Part shown: piece by piece, positions 36,859 to 46,669 of the stretch
Position numbering within the stretch: the first letter of the stretch is position 1
Layout of the letters: the number at the start of each line of letters is the position of its first letter
Assembly: GCA_026196105.1 (NCBI GenBank)
Contig: JAPHRK010000007.1
Coordinates: forward strand, 1-64,000
Length of the DNA stretch: 64,000 bases
Origin: Rhodospirillales bacterium
GTDB lineage: Bacteria; Pseudomonadota; Alphaproteobacteria; Rhodospirillales; JAPHRK01
Direction: 5' to 3'
Notes under the pieces: generated by a model
Databases searched by the model: none
What the model saw: only the letters and a program-made list of their open reading frames with translations
What the model was told of the DNA's origin: nothing
Program-made: the position numbers and the translations under genes

Positions 36859-37860
36859 ATGTTCTCCCACATCAAACCCATCGCAACAGTTTTAGCCCTT
36901 AGCATTGGGCTTTTCTCTTCCCCTGTTGTTCTAGGTGAAGAAACAGAAAGCTACAAAAGTAAGAAAATCACTTTTCAAAGCGGGTCCAATACACTTACTG
37001 GATTGGTCTTCACGCCAACTGAAAAAAAAGAAAAGTATCCCGCTGTTACTCTTATCGGTCCTGTGGGCTTTGTAAAAGAACAGGCGCCCTTGCAATATGC
37101 AAAATACCTTGCTGAAAATGGCTATAAAGCGATCATCTTTGACCCCACATACCATGGGGAAAGTGGAGGGATGCCAAGACGATTTGAAAGCGGTGTGCAA
37201 AAAACCAAAGATATCCAAGCCTCCATCTCCTATTTAGAAACCCTTGATGATGTGAACCCAGACAAAATATTTGGTGTGGGGATTTGCCAAGGCGTAAACT
37301 GGATGATCGATGCAGCCAATCAAGATGATCGCTTAAAATCAATCTCCTTGGTTGCAGGTCATTATCTCGTCCCTGCAGTGGCAGAACTCTATACTGGCGG
37401 TAAACAAAAACTCGCAACACGCCTAGAAAAAGCAGCCCTCGCCAAAAAGAAGTATGAATCATCGGGTGAAATCGAATATATCCCTGTCGTCAGCACATCT
37501 GACCCTGAAGCCCTACTTTTGCCTAAGCCTATCCATGATTGGTATATGCCGTGGGAAACAAATGAAGATGGCCGTGGTGGTCAGTGGGAAAATCGTATTA
37601 CCCGCATGAGCGAGATGGAAATCTGGGGCAGAGATACCGCCCAACATATCAATAAAATCAAACAACCCACATTGATGATCCATTCCAATCGCGCGGCAAG
37701 TGGACCGGTTGTGCCAAAGGAATTATTTAAAAACGTCCCTGCGGTTCAAAAAAGCCTTGAATGGTTTGAAGATCAAATCCAGTTCAACTTCTACGACGAC
37801 CCCACAACCATCAACCGTGCTGTTAAAAAAATAGATAAATGGTTTGAACAGACTTCATAG
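36859..37860 (+). CDS. Exported alpha/beta hydrolase with Cys nucleophile
   Basis: This 333-residue protein has an N-terminal signal peptide (about 1-26) and an alpha/beta hydrolase fold of the dienelactone-hydrolase-like group. The nucleophile elbow is G-I-C-Q-G at 141-145, with C143 in place of serine. No obvious terminal catalytic histidine is seen; the end reads FYDDPTTINRAVKKI, as in related proteins of this group. It is divergent from a LysR regulator 63 bases away, which probably controls it. The substrate is unknown. It may act on a small ester or lactone in the periplasm. Confidence 0.8.
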   Translation: MFSHIKPIATVLALSIGLFSSPVVLGEETESYKSKKITFQSGSNTLTGLVFTPTEKKEKYPAVTLIGPVGFVKEQAPLQYAKYLAENGYKAIIFDPTYHGESGGMPRRFESGVQKTKDIQASISYLETLDDVNPDKIFGVGICQGVNWMIDAANQDDRLKSISLVAGHYLVPAVAELYTGGKQKLATRLEKAALAKKKYESSGEIEYIPVVSTSDPEALLLPKPIHDWYMPWETNEDGRGGQWENRITRMSEMEIWGRDTAQHINKIKQPTLMIHSNRAASGPVVPKELFKNVPAVQKSLEWFEDQIQFNFYDDPTTINRAVKKIDKWFEQTS

Positions 37861-37911
37861 AAAACATAATCAAAGGGACTGATACTAAAATTAGAAACCC
37901 GAAAGCAAAAA

Positions 37912-37939
37912 AGGGGGAGCGTTCAAATACGCTCCCCCT
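37912..37939 (-). terminator. Rho-independent terminator of prfB
   Basis: AGGGGGAGCG (37912-37921) and CGCTCCCCCT (37930-37939) form a perfect 10-bp stem with an eight-base loop. On the minus strand it is followed by T6, so it ends the prfB transcript, which stops at 38018. Confidence 0.9.
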
Positions 37940-38017
37940 CTATCTTATCTGTCCCAATAACTCAAAGAGCAAACATCCAAGTTCGACACCTTCAGCACGG
38001 TATCTTGAATAAACCGC

Positions 38018-39137
38018 CTATGAGCTCTCGTCTTTATTCCCCGCAACACGTGCTGCCAGTGACGCTGCCAAGAAGTCATCCAGATCACCATCAAGGAAAG
38101 CTGAGGTGTTGCTGGTTTCTTTGTTGGTGCGTAGGTCTTTGATCATTTGGTAGGGTTGTAAGACATAAGAGCGGATTTGGTGGCCCCAGCCGATATCTGT
38201 TTTGGCATCGTGCTCAGCTTTGGTCGCATCTTCGCGTCGTTGTAGCTCCATCTCATAAAGACGGGCTTTTAACATAGACATCGCGTTTGCACGGTTTTTA
38301 TGTTGGGAACGATCATTCTGGCACTGCACCACAATTCCTGTAGGTATGTGAGTCATTCGCACCGCACTGTCTGTTTTGTTAATATGTTGTCCCCCTGCGC
38401 CAGAAGCCCGGTAGGTATCAACCCGAATGTCTTTGTCTTCAACATCCACGTCAATGTCTTCATCAATGGAAGGATAAACACCAACAGACGTAAAACTAGT
38501 GTGACGACGGGCATTCGAATCAAAGGGAGAAATGCGCACCAATCGATGAACACCAGATTCAGTTTTTAGCCAGCCATAAGCATTATGTCCCGAAATTCTC
38601 AAAGTAGTTGATTTAATTCCGGCCTCTTCACCGGGACTTTCTTCGAGAACCTCAAGTTTGTAATCATGCTGTTCAGCCCAGCGGGAGTACATCCTCAAGA
38701 GCATCAGAGCCCAATCTTGAGCCTCTGTACCGCCTGCGCCAGCATGAATTTCTAAATAGGTGTCGTTTGAGTCGGCTTCACCAGAAAGGAGTGTTTCTAA
38801 TTCAGCTTTGGCGACATGAGTTTGCAACTCTTGCAAGGCGGTTTCAGCCTCAGTGACGATGTCTCCGTCATCTTCCATTTCACCGAGCTCAATAAGTTCG
38901 ACGTTATCATCAATACCCTGGGCGACTTGATCAACAGATTTAATACTGGCTTCTAGCTGGGTACGCTCACGCATAACTGCCTGGGCCTTCTTAGCATCAT
39001 CCCAAAGGGTTGGTTCTTCTGCTAGATGGTTTAACTCTTCAAGGCGTAGAACGGCTTGGTCATAGTCAAAGATGCCTCCTCAGCAGTTCCAACGACTGCT
39101 TCATTTCATTGACCAAGGACTCAATTTCTGCACGCAT
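38018..39137 (-). CDS. prfB: Peptide chain release factor 2, with programmed +1 frameshift
   Basis: RF2 recognises UGA and UAA. The gene starts at the ATG ending at 39137. After 23 codons it meets CTT TGA C (39065-39071), preceded by AGGAGG (39075-39080) at the same spacing as in E. coli. A +1 shift over the TGA continues into the long frame (from 39067 down to 38018), giving 372 residues. The RF2 marks are present: SPF in [10 protein letters not shown] for stop-codon reading and GGQ in [12 protein letters not shown] for peptide release. A gene caller without frameshifting would wrongly begin at 38974. RF2 levels are thus autoregulated through the UGA. Confidence 0.96.
39065..39080 (-). promoter_or_regulatory. 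Programmed +1 frameshift signal of prfB
   Basis: On the minus strand the order is AGGAGG, CAT, CTT, TGA, C. The internal Shine-Dalgarno, the slippery CTT, the in-frame stop and the following C are all in their canonical positions. Confidence 0.95.
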
Positions 39138-39282
39138 GTAGAGGCTCCAATTCAATTTCGTTAGCGGATTTGTAGCTTTACCCTCTCGCTACGGCAAGAA
39201 TTGATTCTAGTTGCAAGGCACTCTATATCTAATAAAAGACACCCTAAAACTAAAAATACGAAGAGAAGGGATATATAATAAA

Positions 39283-39768
39283 ATGCATAAACGTATAGCT
39301 GACGCCGCATTAGGTAAATTAGACGGAGAGAAAGCCGGGTATTTTGCCAATATCGTTTCTCAAGTCTCTGACGACCCCAGAACCGAGTTATTTCCAAATT
39401 TGGTTTACACGGTCCTCAAAGAAACCATGTCACTACTCCCCACTTACTTAGACAATGCCGAATTTATCAATTTGCTATACACTTTTGTCGATACAAACAA
39501 AGGTCCTCTCCAAGAGCACCTTTTCGACAAGAAGTATATCAATGACCCCACGACAATTCGGGCAGTGACAGATGGGTTCGTCGATTTAATCGTTGAGCGT
39601 ACCATGCAGCGCTATGAAAATGGTGAAATTGATTCTGACGAAACTGTTGTTCAAAAATATACTTGGCCTTATCGGGCAGAAGATTTAGTAGACCCCGATG
39701 ATGACGAAGCTATTGAAGAACTTAAAAGCCGACCTAAATATACCGGACCCGAAAGACGCGAGCGGTAA
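39283..39768 (+). CDS. Hypothetical protein with GPERRER tail
   Basis: This 161-residue cytosolic protein starts at the ATG at 39283, preceded by AGAAGGG; a TTG at 39211 would add 24 unlikely residues. It is mainly helical and acidic, with the ending KYTGPERRER. A 'GP(E/D)RR' tail of this sort occurs in several alphaproteobacterial signalling proteins, but I cannot tie it to a function. It is followed 17 bases later by a deoxyribosyltransferase gene, so they probably share a transcript. It lies divergent from prfB. Confidence 0.6.
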   Translation: MHKRIADAALGKLDGEKAGYFANIVSQVSDDPRTELFPNLVYTVLKETMSLLPTYLDNAEFINLLYTFVDTNKGPLQEHLFDKKYINDPTTIRAVTDGFVDLIVERTMQRYENGEIDSDETVVQKYTWPYRAEDLVDPDDDEAIEELKSRPKYTGPERRER

Positions 39769-39785
39769 AAAAATTTAAGGAATTT

Positions 39786-40325
39786 ATGATGACAAGCGAA
39801 AACCAGGTCTACCTTGCTGGACCTGAGGTATTTCATTTTGAAGCACAACAACGCATTGATAAAATGCGGGAAACTTGCAAAGAATTAGGCCTTACTCCCT
39901 TAACTCCTCTGGATCACCTACAGGAAACTTCTGAAGCAATTTACAAACAAAACACTTTGCTTATTGAACAATCAGCTCTCATGATCGTCAACATCTCCCC
40001 TTTTAGAGGCATATCCCTTGATCCTGGCTGTGCTTTTGAAATCGGATACGCTGCGGCTCTGGGGAAACCAATAATTGCTTGGAGTATGGACCGAAGCGAT
40101 TACCTGTCGCGCACCTCAGGTGCATATGGTGGAAATCTGCGCCAAGATGACAAAGGTGTTTGGCGTGACCCAACGGCTGATGAAGTTGAAAACTTTGGGT
40201 TGGCAGATAATTTAATGATTGTCGTTCCTGCCTTGGCAACAACAGGTATCATTCACCCAAATTTTCAACAAGCGGCTGAGAAAGCTGCTGAGTTCTTTAA
40301 AGTAAAAGCGGCTTTTCTTGGGTAA
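39786..40325 (+). CDS. Nucleoside 2-deoxyribosyltransferase
   Basis: This 179-residue protein has the family's opening VYLAGPEVF and the catalytic segment DPGCAFEIGYAAALGKP, with E85 the probable nucleophile. Such enzymes exchange bases between 2'-deoxyribonucleosides or hydrolyse modified nucleotides, in nucleotide salvage or clean-up. It ends one base before the stop of a convergent DUF2336 gene. The substrate range cannot be told. Confidence 0.9.
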   Translation: MMTSENQVYLAGPEVFHFEAQQRIDKMRETCKELGLTPLTPLDHLQETSEAIYKQNTLLIEQSALMIVNISPFRGISLDPGCAFEIGYAAALGKPIIAWSMDRSDYLSRTSGAYGGNLRQDDKGVWRDPTADEVENFGLADNLMIVVPALATTGIIHPNFQQAAEKAAEFFKVKAAFLG

Positions 40326-40326
40326 T

Positions 40327-41469
40327 CTAGTTATCTAACTCAATTTGTCTAATGGCGGCGAGATAGTCTGTATTGCGCTGCCATTGACGAAGGACTTTTT
40401 CAGCTGACTCTTTTTTCATCCGCTTATAAAGCGAAAGGATGTTTTCGATATCTGATTTTTTGGCAATCTGCCCTCCTGCCCGTGCTTTGCGGGTTTGAGA
40501 AAAAATTTCAGTGAAAGTAAAGCGGTCAATTCCAATTGCTTTACAGGCAATTGCTAACCCCTCCCCTCCAGGCTCAAAAAGCACACGCATGGCAAGAGTC
40601 TCTCTGAGTTTTGTCATGCGGCAAAACATGGAAACAAACAGAGGTACTTCTCCATCTCTTAAGGCTGTCAGTAACATATTTGGTTCTAGCAGACCTTCTT
40701 TTTCGAGCTCCTGAGAAAGAGTTTTTGCTGAAGCTTCTTCTCCACCTGTAACACTATCTTGGCCAATTTCTTCAAGAGCTACTTGCTCGAGAAGGTTATC
40801 GATTTTCATCTGATCTAGGCTAAAGTTTTTCAAGATATATTGGCGCAGAGCGGCAGAAACCCAAAGGAACATTTGCTCTGCCATTTCAGGTGTCAAATTT
40901 CGCCGATGTAAGAGAGGTTCTTGAAAACTATTTTCATTTTTAGACTTTGCGACAACATATTGCATTGTTGCCTGAGAAATATTCGCACTCGGGTTTTTAA
41001 GCAAAGTGGCAATCACACCAGTTTCACCCGTATCAACAAGTTCTTGGGCAACATCTTCAGTAATATTCTCACGGATAGCGACGGCTAATTGATGCTCTAA
41101 GGTCCTGTTCCGAATGATTTCAATGAGATGAGCATCTCGTAAAACCATGCTCTTTGTAAGGACAGGATAAGCGACCTCAATCGAATCGTTTGCTAAAATT
41201 TCAATGAGTTCTATTGGCGCATCTGTGAACCCCCCTAAGCGTTGACTTAAATGTTGGCGGACTTTGACTTCGACTTCGCGTACGACATTGCGCAGGATAT
41301 CGAACATTAGTGTTCGCTCCCGTTCACTCAGGGTATTTTGTCTTTCCTCAAATAAATCAGAAATTGTTGCTGCGAGGGCAGTCCTACTATCCGCTGATTT
41401 TTTCCGAGCTAGGCGAAATAGGTATTCGCTATCAATTGTTTGTTGACTTTGGTCGGCCAATTTTCTCAC
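40327..41469 (-). CDS. DUF2336 protein
   Basis: This 380-residue helical-repeat protein belongs to the DUF2336 family, common in alphaproteobacteria. The N-terminal part has the typical 'SRTALAATISDLFEERQNTL' pattern and repeated alpha-helical units (IELIEILANDSIEVA, LIEIIRNRTLEHQLAVA) resembling HEAT repeats. No enzyme motif is seen. It appears to start with GTG at 41469, but the ribosome-binding site is very close, so a nearby TTG is possible. The role is unknown; some relatives sit near signalling genes. Confidence 0.85.
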   Translation of the reverse strand: MRKLADQSQQTIDSEYLFRLARKKSADSRTALAATISDLFEERQNTLSERERTLMFDILRNVVREVEVKVRQHLSQRLGGFTDAPIELIEILANDSIEVAYPVLTKSMVLRDAHLIEIIRNRTLEHQLAVAIRENITEDVAQELVDTGETGVIATLLKNPSANISQATMQYVVAKSKNENSFQEPLLHRRNLTPEMAEQMFLWVSAALRQYILKNFSLDQMKIDNLLEQVALEEIGQDSVTGGEEASAKTLSQELEKEGLLEPNMLLTALRDGEVPLFVSMFCRMTKLRETLAMRVLFEPGGEGLAIACKAIGIDRFTFTEIFSQTRKARAGGQIAKKSDIENILSLYKRMKKESAEKVLRQWQRNTDYLAAIRQIELDN

Positions 41470-41605
41470 ATTTCTCTATCGAGTTCACCTTCCGAGACTA
41501 TACCATTATCTCGAAGGCGTCCACGGGCCGAAAGTATATTAAATTACCTATGGTTAGTTTAATTTCCCGTTCGCTTATTAGCCTAAACCGGAAACAAATA
41601 GAGGC

Positions 41606-43033
41606 TTACTTGCCAATCATAGTCTTCATCATCATTTCCACACGCTTCCCATATGGCGGATGCAAAAGGGCAGAGCCATTAATACTTGATTGGAAAAAAA
41701 CACCCTTTTTCTTGGAGAACGTCTCAAAACCTTCTTGTCCATGATAGTGCCCCATTCCACTTGGGCCGATCCCGCCAAAGGGCAAATCTTCTTGAGCAAT
41801 ATGCAGAAGGGTCTCATTTATGCTCACACCACCTGAAACAGTTTCATCAAGAACTTTCTCAATCCGGCCCTTATCTTTATCAAAATAATAGAGCGCTAAA
41901 GGTCGAGGGCGATCATTTACATAACGAATAGCTTCATCAAGGGTGTCATAAGGAACAACAGGTAGCACAGGGCCAAAAATTTCATCCCCCATTACGGTCA
42001 TCTCGTCAGTTCCGTCAAAGATCAATGTTGGAGAAATTTTGCGGCTTTCTGAAGAGAGCTGTTCTTCTGCAGGATTGATTTCAAAAATCGAAGCTCCCTT
42101 TTCCCTCGCCTCATTAATCAGGTTGGTAATACGCTCATAATGGCGTTCATTAACAATGGAAGTATAGTCAGGGTTATTGGCAAGGGTTGGATACAATTTA
42201 GTAACGATCTTACCAGCAATTACCTTTACTTCTTCAAGCCTTATCCTCGGTACCATAAGATAGTCAGGGGCAATGCAAGTCTGTCCAGCATTCATCAATT
42301 TTCCAACCAAAATGCTTCGGAGAGCTTTATCTAACGGATAAGCATCATTAACGATCGCGGGAGATTTACCCCCTAATTCTAAAGTCACGGGCGTAAGGTT
42401 GTCACTCGCAGCACGCATCACATGATGACCCACGGATGTTGACCCAGTGAAAAGCAAATGATCAAAGGGCAAATGCGAAAAGCTTTCAGCAACCTCGGGG
42501 CCCCCCTCAACAACTGTCACGACGTCCGGCTCAAAAGTCTCCCCCAATAATTTTCCAATTAATGCACTGGTTTTGGGAGTGAATTCTGATGGCTTAATCA
42601 TCACCCTGTTCCCGGCAGCCAATGCTGCTTCTAAGGGGAGCATGGTTAGATTTATCGGATAGTTCCAAGGCACAATAATACCAACTACTCCAACGGGTTG
42701 ATATTGGATACGAGCTTTGCCGGGTTTAAAAACCCATGAGACGGGACGGCTCTTAGGGGCCATCCATTTTTTGAGTTTTGATTTGCTGTGTTTGATACCT
42801 GAGACAGTGGTAAAAATTTCAGCTAAAGTGCTTTCATGGCTGGAGCGATTGCCAAAATCTTCACTAATCGCCGCAATAATCTCTTCTTGATTACCACGAA
42901 CCATTGCCAGCAGCTTATCAAGCCGCTCCATCCTGGTGCGATAATCAGGGGCCTTTTCATGACGAGAGGCCTCGTGCATTTTTTTAAAAGCCTCAACCAT
43001 CTCTGGATGAGCATTACCTGTTTTGATATCCAT
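41606..43033 (-). CDS. Aldehyde dehydrogenase, coniferyl-aldehyde type
   Basis: This 475-residue NAD(P)-dependent dehydrogenase has the active-site glutamate E219 in TLELGGKSP and nucleophile C253 in NAGQTCIAPDY. The general length, PWNYPINL and the C-terminal SGMGHYHGQEGFETFSKKK are those of the class-3-like group that includes coniferyl aldehyde dehydrogenase CalB. Members oxidise a range of aromatic and medium-chain aldehydes. It stands alone; the genes on each side are unrelated. Confidence 0.9.
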   Translation of the reverse strand: MDIKTGNAHPEMVEAFKKMHEASRHEKAPDYRTRMERLDKLLAMVRGNQEEIIAAISEDFGNRSSHESTLAEIFTTVSGIKHSKSKLKKWMAPKSRPVSWVFKPGKARIQYQPVGVVGIIVPWNYPINLTMLPLEAALAAGNRVMIKPSEFTPKTSALIGKLLGETFEPDVVTVVEGGPEVAESFSHLPFDHLLFTGSTSVGHHVMRAASDNLTPVTLELGGKSPAIVNDAYPLDKALRSILVGKLMNAGQTCIAPDYLMVPRIRLEEVKVIAGKIVTKLYPTLANNPDYTSIVNERHYERITNLINEAREKGASIFEINPAEEQLSSESRKISPTLIFDGTDEMTVMGDEIFGPVLPVVPYDTLDEAIRYVNDRPRPLALYYFDKDKGRIEKVLDETVSGGVSINETLLHIAQEDLPFGGIGPSGMGHYHGQEGFETFSKKKGVFFQSSINGSALLHPPYGKRVEMMMKTMIGK

Positions 43034-43081
43034 AATCTATACGCCTCCAGCTTCAATTTAAACAAACTGAAAGGTTAGAAA

Positions 43082-44161
43082 TTAGTCGTCAATACCTGCC
43101 AGCATTGGAGCAGAACCTTCGATTTTTTGGATATTTTCTAACCCTTGCTTCATCTCAGACATAATAAATTCCGACCGCTTAACAGGACCACCGGAATCTG
43201 CTTTAGGGAACAGCTTTTGGAAAGCATCCATTTTCACCCAAAGAGCACAAAGAACCCCACCAATCGTAGTGTGATAATTTTTAATCAGAGCTTCAACTCT
43301 GCGGAATTTTTCGGCTGATAGATTGTCCCACATTTCATTGGTACTGCGATCAAAGTTCTCAAAACGACCTGTAATCTCAGCAGTCAAGTTATTCATCGTG
43401 TCTTCAACCATATCACAGGTCTTCATTGTATTACGGTCATTCTTGAGTTGCCAATTTTTTCGAATGTCTTCCAGGGAATCCAAGAAAGATTCCATGATCG
43501 GTCCCATACTATCCAAACATTGTCTGTAATATGAAAGGGATAAGAAAATATCACCGTAATCTTCAAGGAAAGCTGGCACCTGCATAATTTCAATTTCAAG
43601 CTTATCCGCCATCTGTTGCAAAGATGCTAAAGCGCGACTTTTATCAGGGTTTTTGAAAAGGGCTAAAATGTCTGAAAAATCTTGGAACTCAACATCATTA
43701 CCAAAAATTTGGGTGAGTAAAGGGCGCGTAAATTTGCCCATATAACCTGTGAGAGTTTCATTTTTTTCAGCTGATAATTTCAGACCATCCAACTCATTAA
43801 CTGCAATGCCATACTCCCGTAACGAAATACGCAGGCTGAAAACATCATAACTATGAAGAAGAGCCAACTTCATCAAGATACCACGATCAGGCACATCACC
43901 TTCTTGAGGCCAACCTAATACAGGCCCTAGTTCATGGATATAATACTGCCCACTCCCCGTCCCTTCGTCATTTCTGAAAAGCTCAATTGCTGATTCCAAA
44001 CGAACGTTCTTAATCATCCGCGCCGTGCGCAGTTGTTTGGTTTCCAAAGGAATAATATGCAATGGAAGGACAGATAGCGAATCGCGGTCATCTTCAAGTG
44101 GCAGAGCTGTTAAAACCCGCTCTGTATTACCTGGAGCTTGAGCTCCTTTATTTGCCGACAT
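43082..44161 (-). CDS. Unrecognised helical protein beside a cyclase gene
   Basis: This 359-residue cytosolic protein has no recognised motif. It begins with a low-complexity 30 residues and then is largely alpha-helical, with a long amphipathic stretch around 200-330. There is no signal peptide or membrane segment. It lies downstream of the GAF-GAF-PAS-cyclase gene on the same strand with 174 bases between, so it may belong to the same functional group. Proteins of this type near alphaproteobacterial cyclases or chemotaxis genes are not characterised. Confidence 0.6.
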   Translation of the reverse strand: MSANKGAQAPGNTERVLTALPLEDDRDSLSVLPLHIIPLETKQLRTARMIKNVRLESAIELFRNDEGTGSGQYYIHELGPVLGWPQEGDVPDRGILMKLALLHSYDVFSLRISLREYGIAVNELDGLKLSAEKNETLTGYMGKFTRPLLTQIFGNDVEFQDFSDILALFKNPDKSRALASLQQMADKLEIEIMQVPAFLEDYGDIFLSLSYYRQCLDSMGPIMESFLDSLEDIRKNWQLKNDRNTMKTCDMVEDTMNNLTAEITGRFENFDRSTNEMWDNLSAEKFRRVEALIKNYHTTIGGVLCALWVKMDAFQKLFPKADSGGPVKRSEFIMSEMKQGLENIQKIEGSAPMLAGIDD

Positions 44162-44335
44162 CTAAACCCCAATCAGCTTATTTTTATAATCGATTAATGT
44201 TGTTTCATTCCCCAAGCCTTCAGAATAGCCATGGAGAACGATGAAACAACAATAAAACTAATTCTCAAGTTAAATTTCTATGATTCTGATAAAAATCATC
44301 TCTTAAACAGCCTTTTCCCTAAGAAGTTATCAATT

Positions 44336-46669
44336 CTACTTACTGGTCATAACCCAAACACCGTCCCATTGCTTGGGTGGTTCGGCGATCAGATGATCAC
44401 ACCTATCAATATAAATTCCAGAAAGACCATCTCCAGGATTGGCGTTTAAAGCCTCTTTAAAAGCTTCAATCGCTTTCTTAAAACTAGCTTCATGATATAG
44501 CTTTCGCCCTTCATTAAAGTAGTTCACGGTATCCATCAGGTTTGGGAAGGATTCATCTGTGTGATAGTCGAGAACTTCATAAATCCGAACCGGTTTAGTT
44601 TTTCCCTTAACCACGACGTCATCAATATCCCGGGTCCTATAAGTCCCCTTCAATTGATTGAGTGTATTTTCGCTAATCAGAATTTGGGCATTATATTGCT
44701 TGCAAGCACTTTCCAACCGGGCAGCCAAGTTTACACCATCTCCGATGACAGTATAGTCCATACGCTTTGGTGACCCAATATTACCTGAAACCACGCTATC
44801 CGTATTAAGTCCTATACCAATATTCACAGGCAAAAGCTTCCTCTCAATACGGTCTCGGTTAAATTCAGTTAGGCTTGTAATCATTTTGATAGATGTCCGC
44901 ATGGCACGGTCAGCATCATCATCATGAGCTATTGGAATACCAAAGGCTGCCATAATAGCGTCACCAATAAACTTATCGAGCATCCCTTCTTCTTGTTGGA
45001 TGCAATCAACCATAATGGTGAAATATTCGTTGAGTAAACTCACTGTTCCTTGGGCACCAAGCTCTTCGGTCAGGGGTGTAAAGCCTCGGATATCAGAGAA
45101 TAAAATAGTCGCATTAGTATTTTTGCCTCCAAGGATTTCTTCTCCACTCCCTAAGAGCTGATCAGCCAACCCAGGGTCCATATAACGGGCCATGGTCGAT
45201 TTCACCCGTTTTTCAGAACTGATATCTTCAATCATGAACATAGTACCAAGTTTTTTATTCTCAGAACTAATCAGGGGAAGTGCGGTAAGGTTTATTGATA
45301 CGGGCTCTTCACCGATAGCAAGCTCAGCGTCCATCAGGTTTTCTTGTTCTTGAGTTTCTTCGACTTTATCAATCTGATCGATCAGCCACTCGTTTTCCCC
45401 TTGGAAAAACTCTTCCGCTTGCTTGCCAATAATATCGTCTTCTTCAACCTGAAAGGTTTTCAAGCCCGCTGCATTACAGGTCATAATCTTCCGGTTGTCG
45501 TCCATGGTAATCACACCATTAGACATACTTTGCAGCATAGACTCATTGTAGTTTTTCATATTCTGAACGTCATCAAACAGCTTAGCGTTCTCAAGACCAA
45601 TTGAGACTTGAGCTGTAAATGCTTTCAGGCGAGATTCATCCTCATCATTAAAGGGGCCGCCTTTTTTATTCAGAATTTGAGTAACACCAATGCTTTTACC
45701 ATCTTTGTTAATTACTGGAACACAAAGGATAGAACGTGTGAAATAACCTGTCTGCTTATCGAAAGCCGGGTTAAATCGGAGGTCAGCATAAGCATGGCGG
45801 ATGTTAACGGACTCACCTGAGGTAAACACAGCCCCCGCAATACCTAAGTGATTAGGGAAACGAATTTGGGTTGTCTCCAACCCTTCACCCACTTGTGACC
45901 AAAGCTCATTGGTTTTTTCATCATTGAGAAACAAGGTTGAACGTTCGGCATTCAACATAGTTGTTGCTTCGCCCATAACCTTCTTCAGCAATTGTCCAAG
46001 GTCGATTTCCGACGTAATATCAGCAACCATATCAAGGAAGGCAAGTTCTTGAAGACGCGATTTCTTCATGGATTCAGCAAATTGCGCACTCTGCAAGGCA
46101 ACTGCAGCCTGAGTTGTTATCGCTTCCAGAAGAGATTGGTGTTCAGGTTCAAACTCACCATCAATTTTGTTGAGAAGCTGGGCAACACCAATAACCTCTC
46201 CTTTAACCGTGCGGATCGGCACACAGAGAATATTTTTCGTCGTATAACCAGTTTGCTTATCAATGGTATGGTTAAAACGATCATCGGCATAGGCATCGTG
46301 GATAATTTCACCCTGTCCTGAGGTAAAAACATGCCCCGCTACACCGGTGTTATTGAGCAATCTAATTTCGCGGGTGTATTCACCTTGAGTGACACGAGAA
46401 TAAAGCTCATTGGTTGTATCATCGTTTAAAAACAACGTGCCCCGCTCTGCACCTGTTTCTCGCATCCCAATGGTAACTAAGGTAGCTAAAACCTCATCAA
46501 GGGTCTCAATACCGGCGACTGTCTTTGAAACTTGTAAAAGCATTTCGGCACGACGAAGCTTTTGTGCAGCCGTTTGTGTACGGCGCGCCGTTTTGCCGGG
46601 CTTTACCTTGGGTGTCTCTACTTTTTGCTCTTCTTCCATCACGGAAGCAGGCTGGGCACCGTTAGCCAT
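44336..46669 (-). CDS. GAF-GAF-PAS adenylate/guanylate cyclase
   Basis: This 777-residue protein has two tandem GAF domains (44-200 and 207-366), a PAS-like domain (373-484) and a class III cyclase domain (about 515-690) with metal-binding D526 in FSDIRGF and D570 in FIGDAIMAAFG. A short TPR-like end follows. Each GAF has an N-K-...-F-...-(D/E)-E signature, the pattern of cyclic-nucleotide-binding GAFs, so the enzyme may be regulated by cAMP or cGMP. It has no membrane helix. Its start overlaps the stop of an upstream coiled-coil protein by eight bases. Confidence 0.92.
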   Translation of the reverse strand: MANGAQPASVMEEEQKVETPKVKPGKTARRTQTAAQKLRRAEMLLQVSKTVAGIETLDEVLATLVTIGMRETGAERGTLFLNDDTTNELYSRVTQGEYTREIRLLNNTGVAGHVFTSGQGEIIHDAYADDRFNHTIDKQTGYTTKNILCVPIRTVKGEVIGVAQLLNKIDGEFEPEHQSLLEAITTQAAVALQSAQFAESMKKSRLQELAFLDMVADITSEIDLGQLLKKVMGEATTMLNAERSTLFLNDEKTNELWSQVGEGLETTQIRFPNHLGIAGAVFTSGESVNIRHAYADLRFNPAFDKQTGYFTRSILCVPVINKDGKSIGVTQILNKKGGPFNDEDESRLKAFTAQVSIGLENAKLFDDVQNMKNYNESMLQSMSNGVITMDDNRKIMTCNAAGLKTFQVEEDDIIGKQAEEFFQGENEWLIDQIDKVEETQEQENLMDAELAIGEEPVSINLTALPLISSENKKLGTMFMIEDISSEKRVKSTMARYMDPGLADQLLGSGEEILGGKNTNATILFSDIRGFTPLTEELGAQGTVSLLNEYFTIMVDCIQQEEGMLDKFIGDAIMAAFGIPIAHDDDADRAMRTSIKMITSLTEFNRDRIERKLLPVNIGIGLNTDSVVSGNIGSPKRMDYTVIGDGVNLAARLESACKQYNAQILISENTLNQLKGTYRTRDIDDVVVKGKTKPVRIYEVLDYHTDESFPNLMDTVNYFNEGRKLYHEASFKKAIEAFKEALNANPGDGLSGIYIDRCDHLIAEPPKQWDGVWVMTSK

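Noticed and set aside
41488..41517. Hairpin CCTTCCGAGA...TCTCGAAGG between the aldehyde dehydrogenase and DUF2336 genes
   Set aside because: The arms pair with a bulged C and no T-run follows; it may be part of an mRNA leader but has no clear role.
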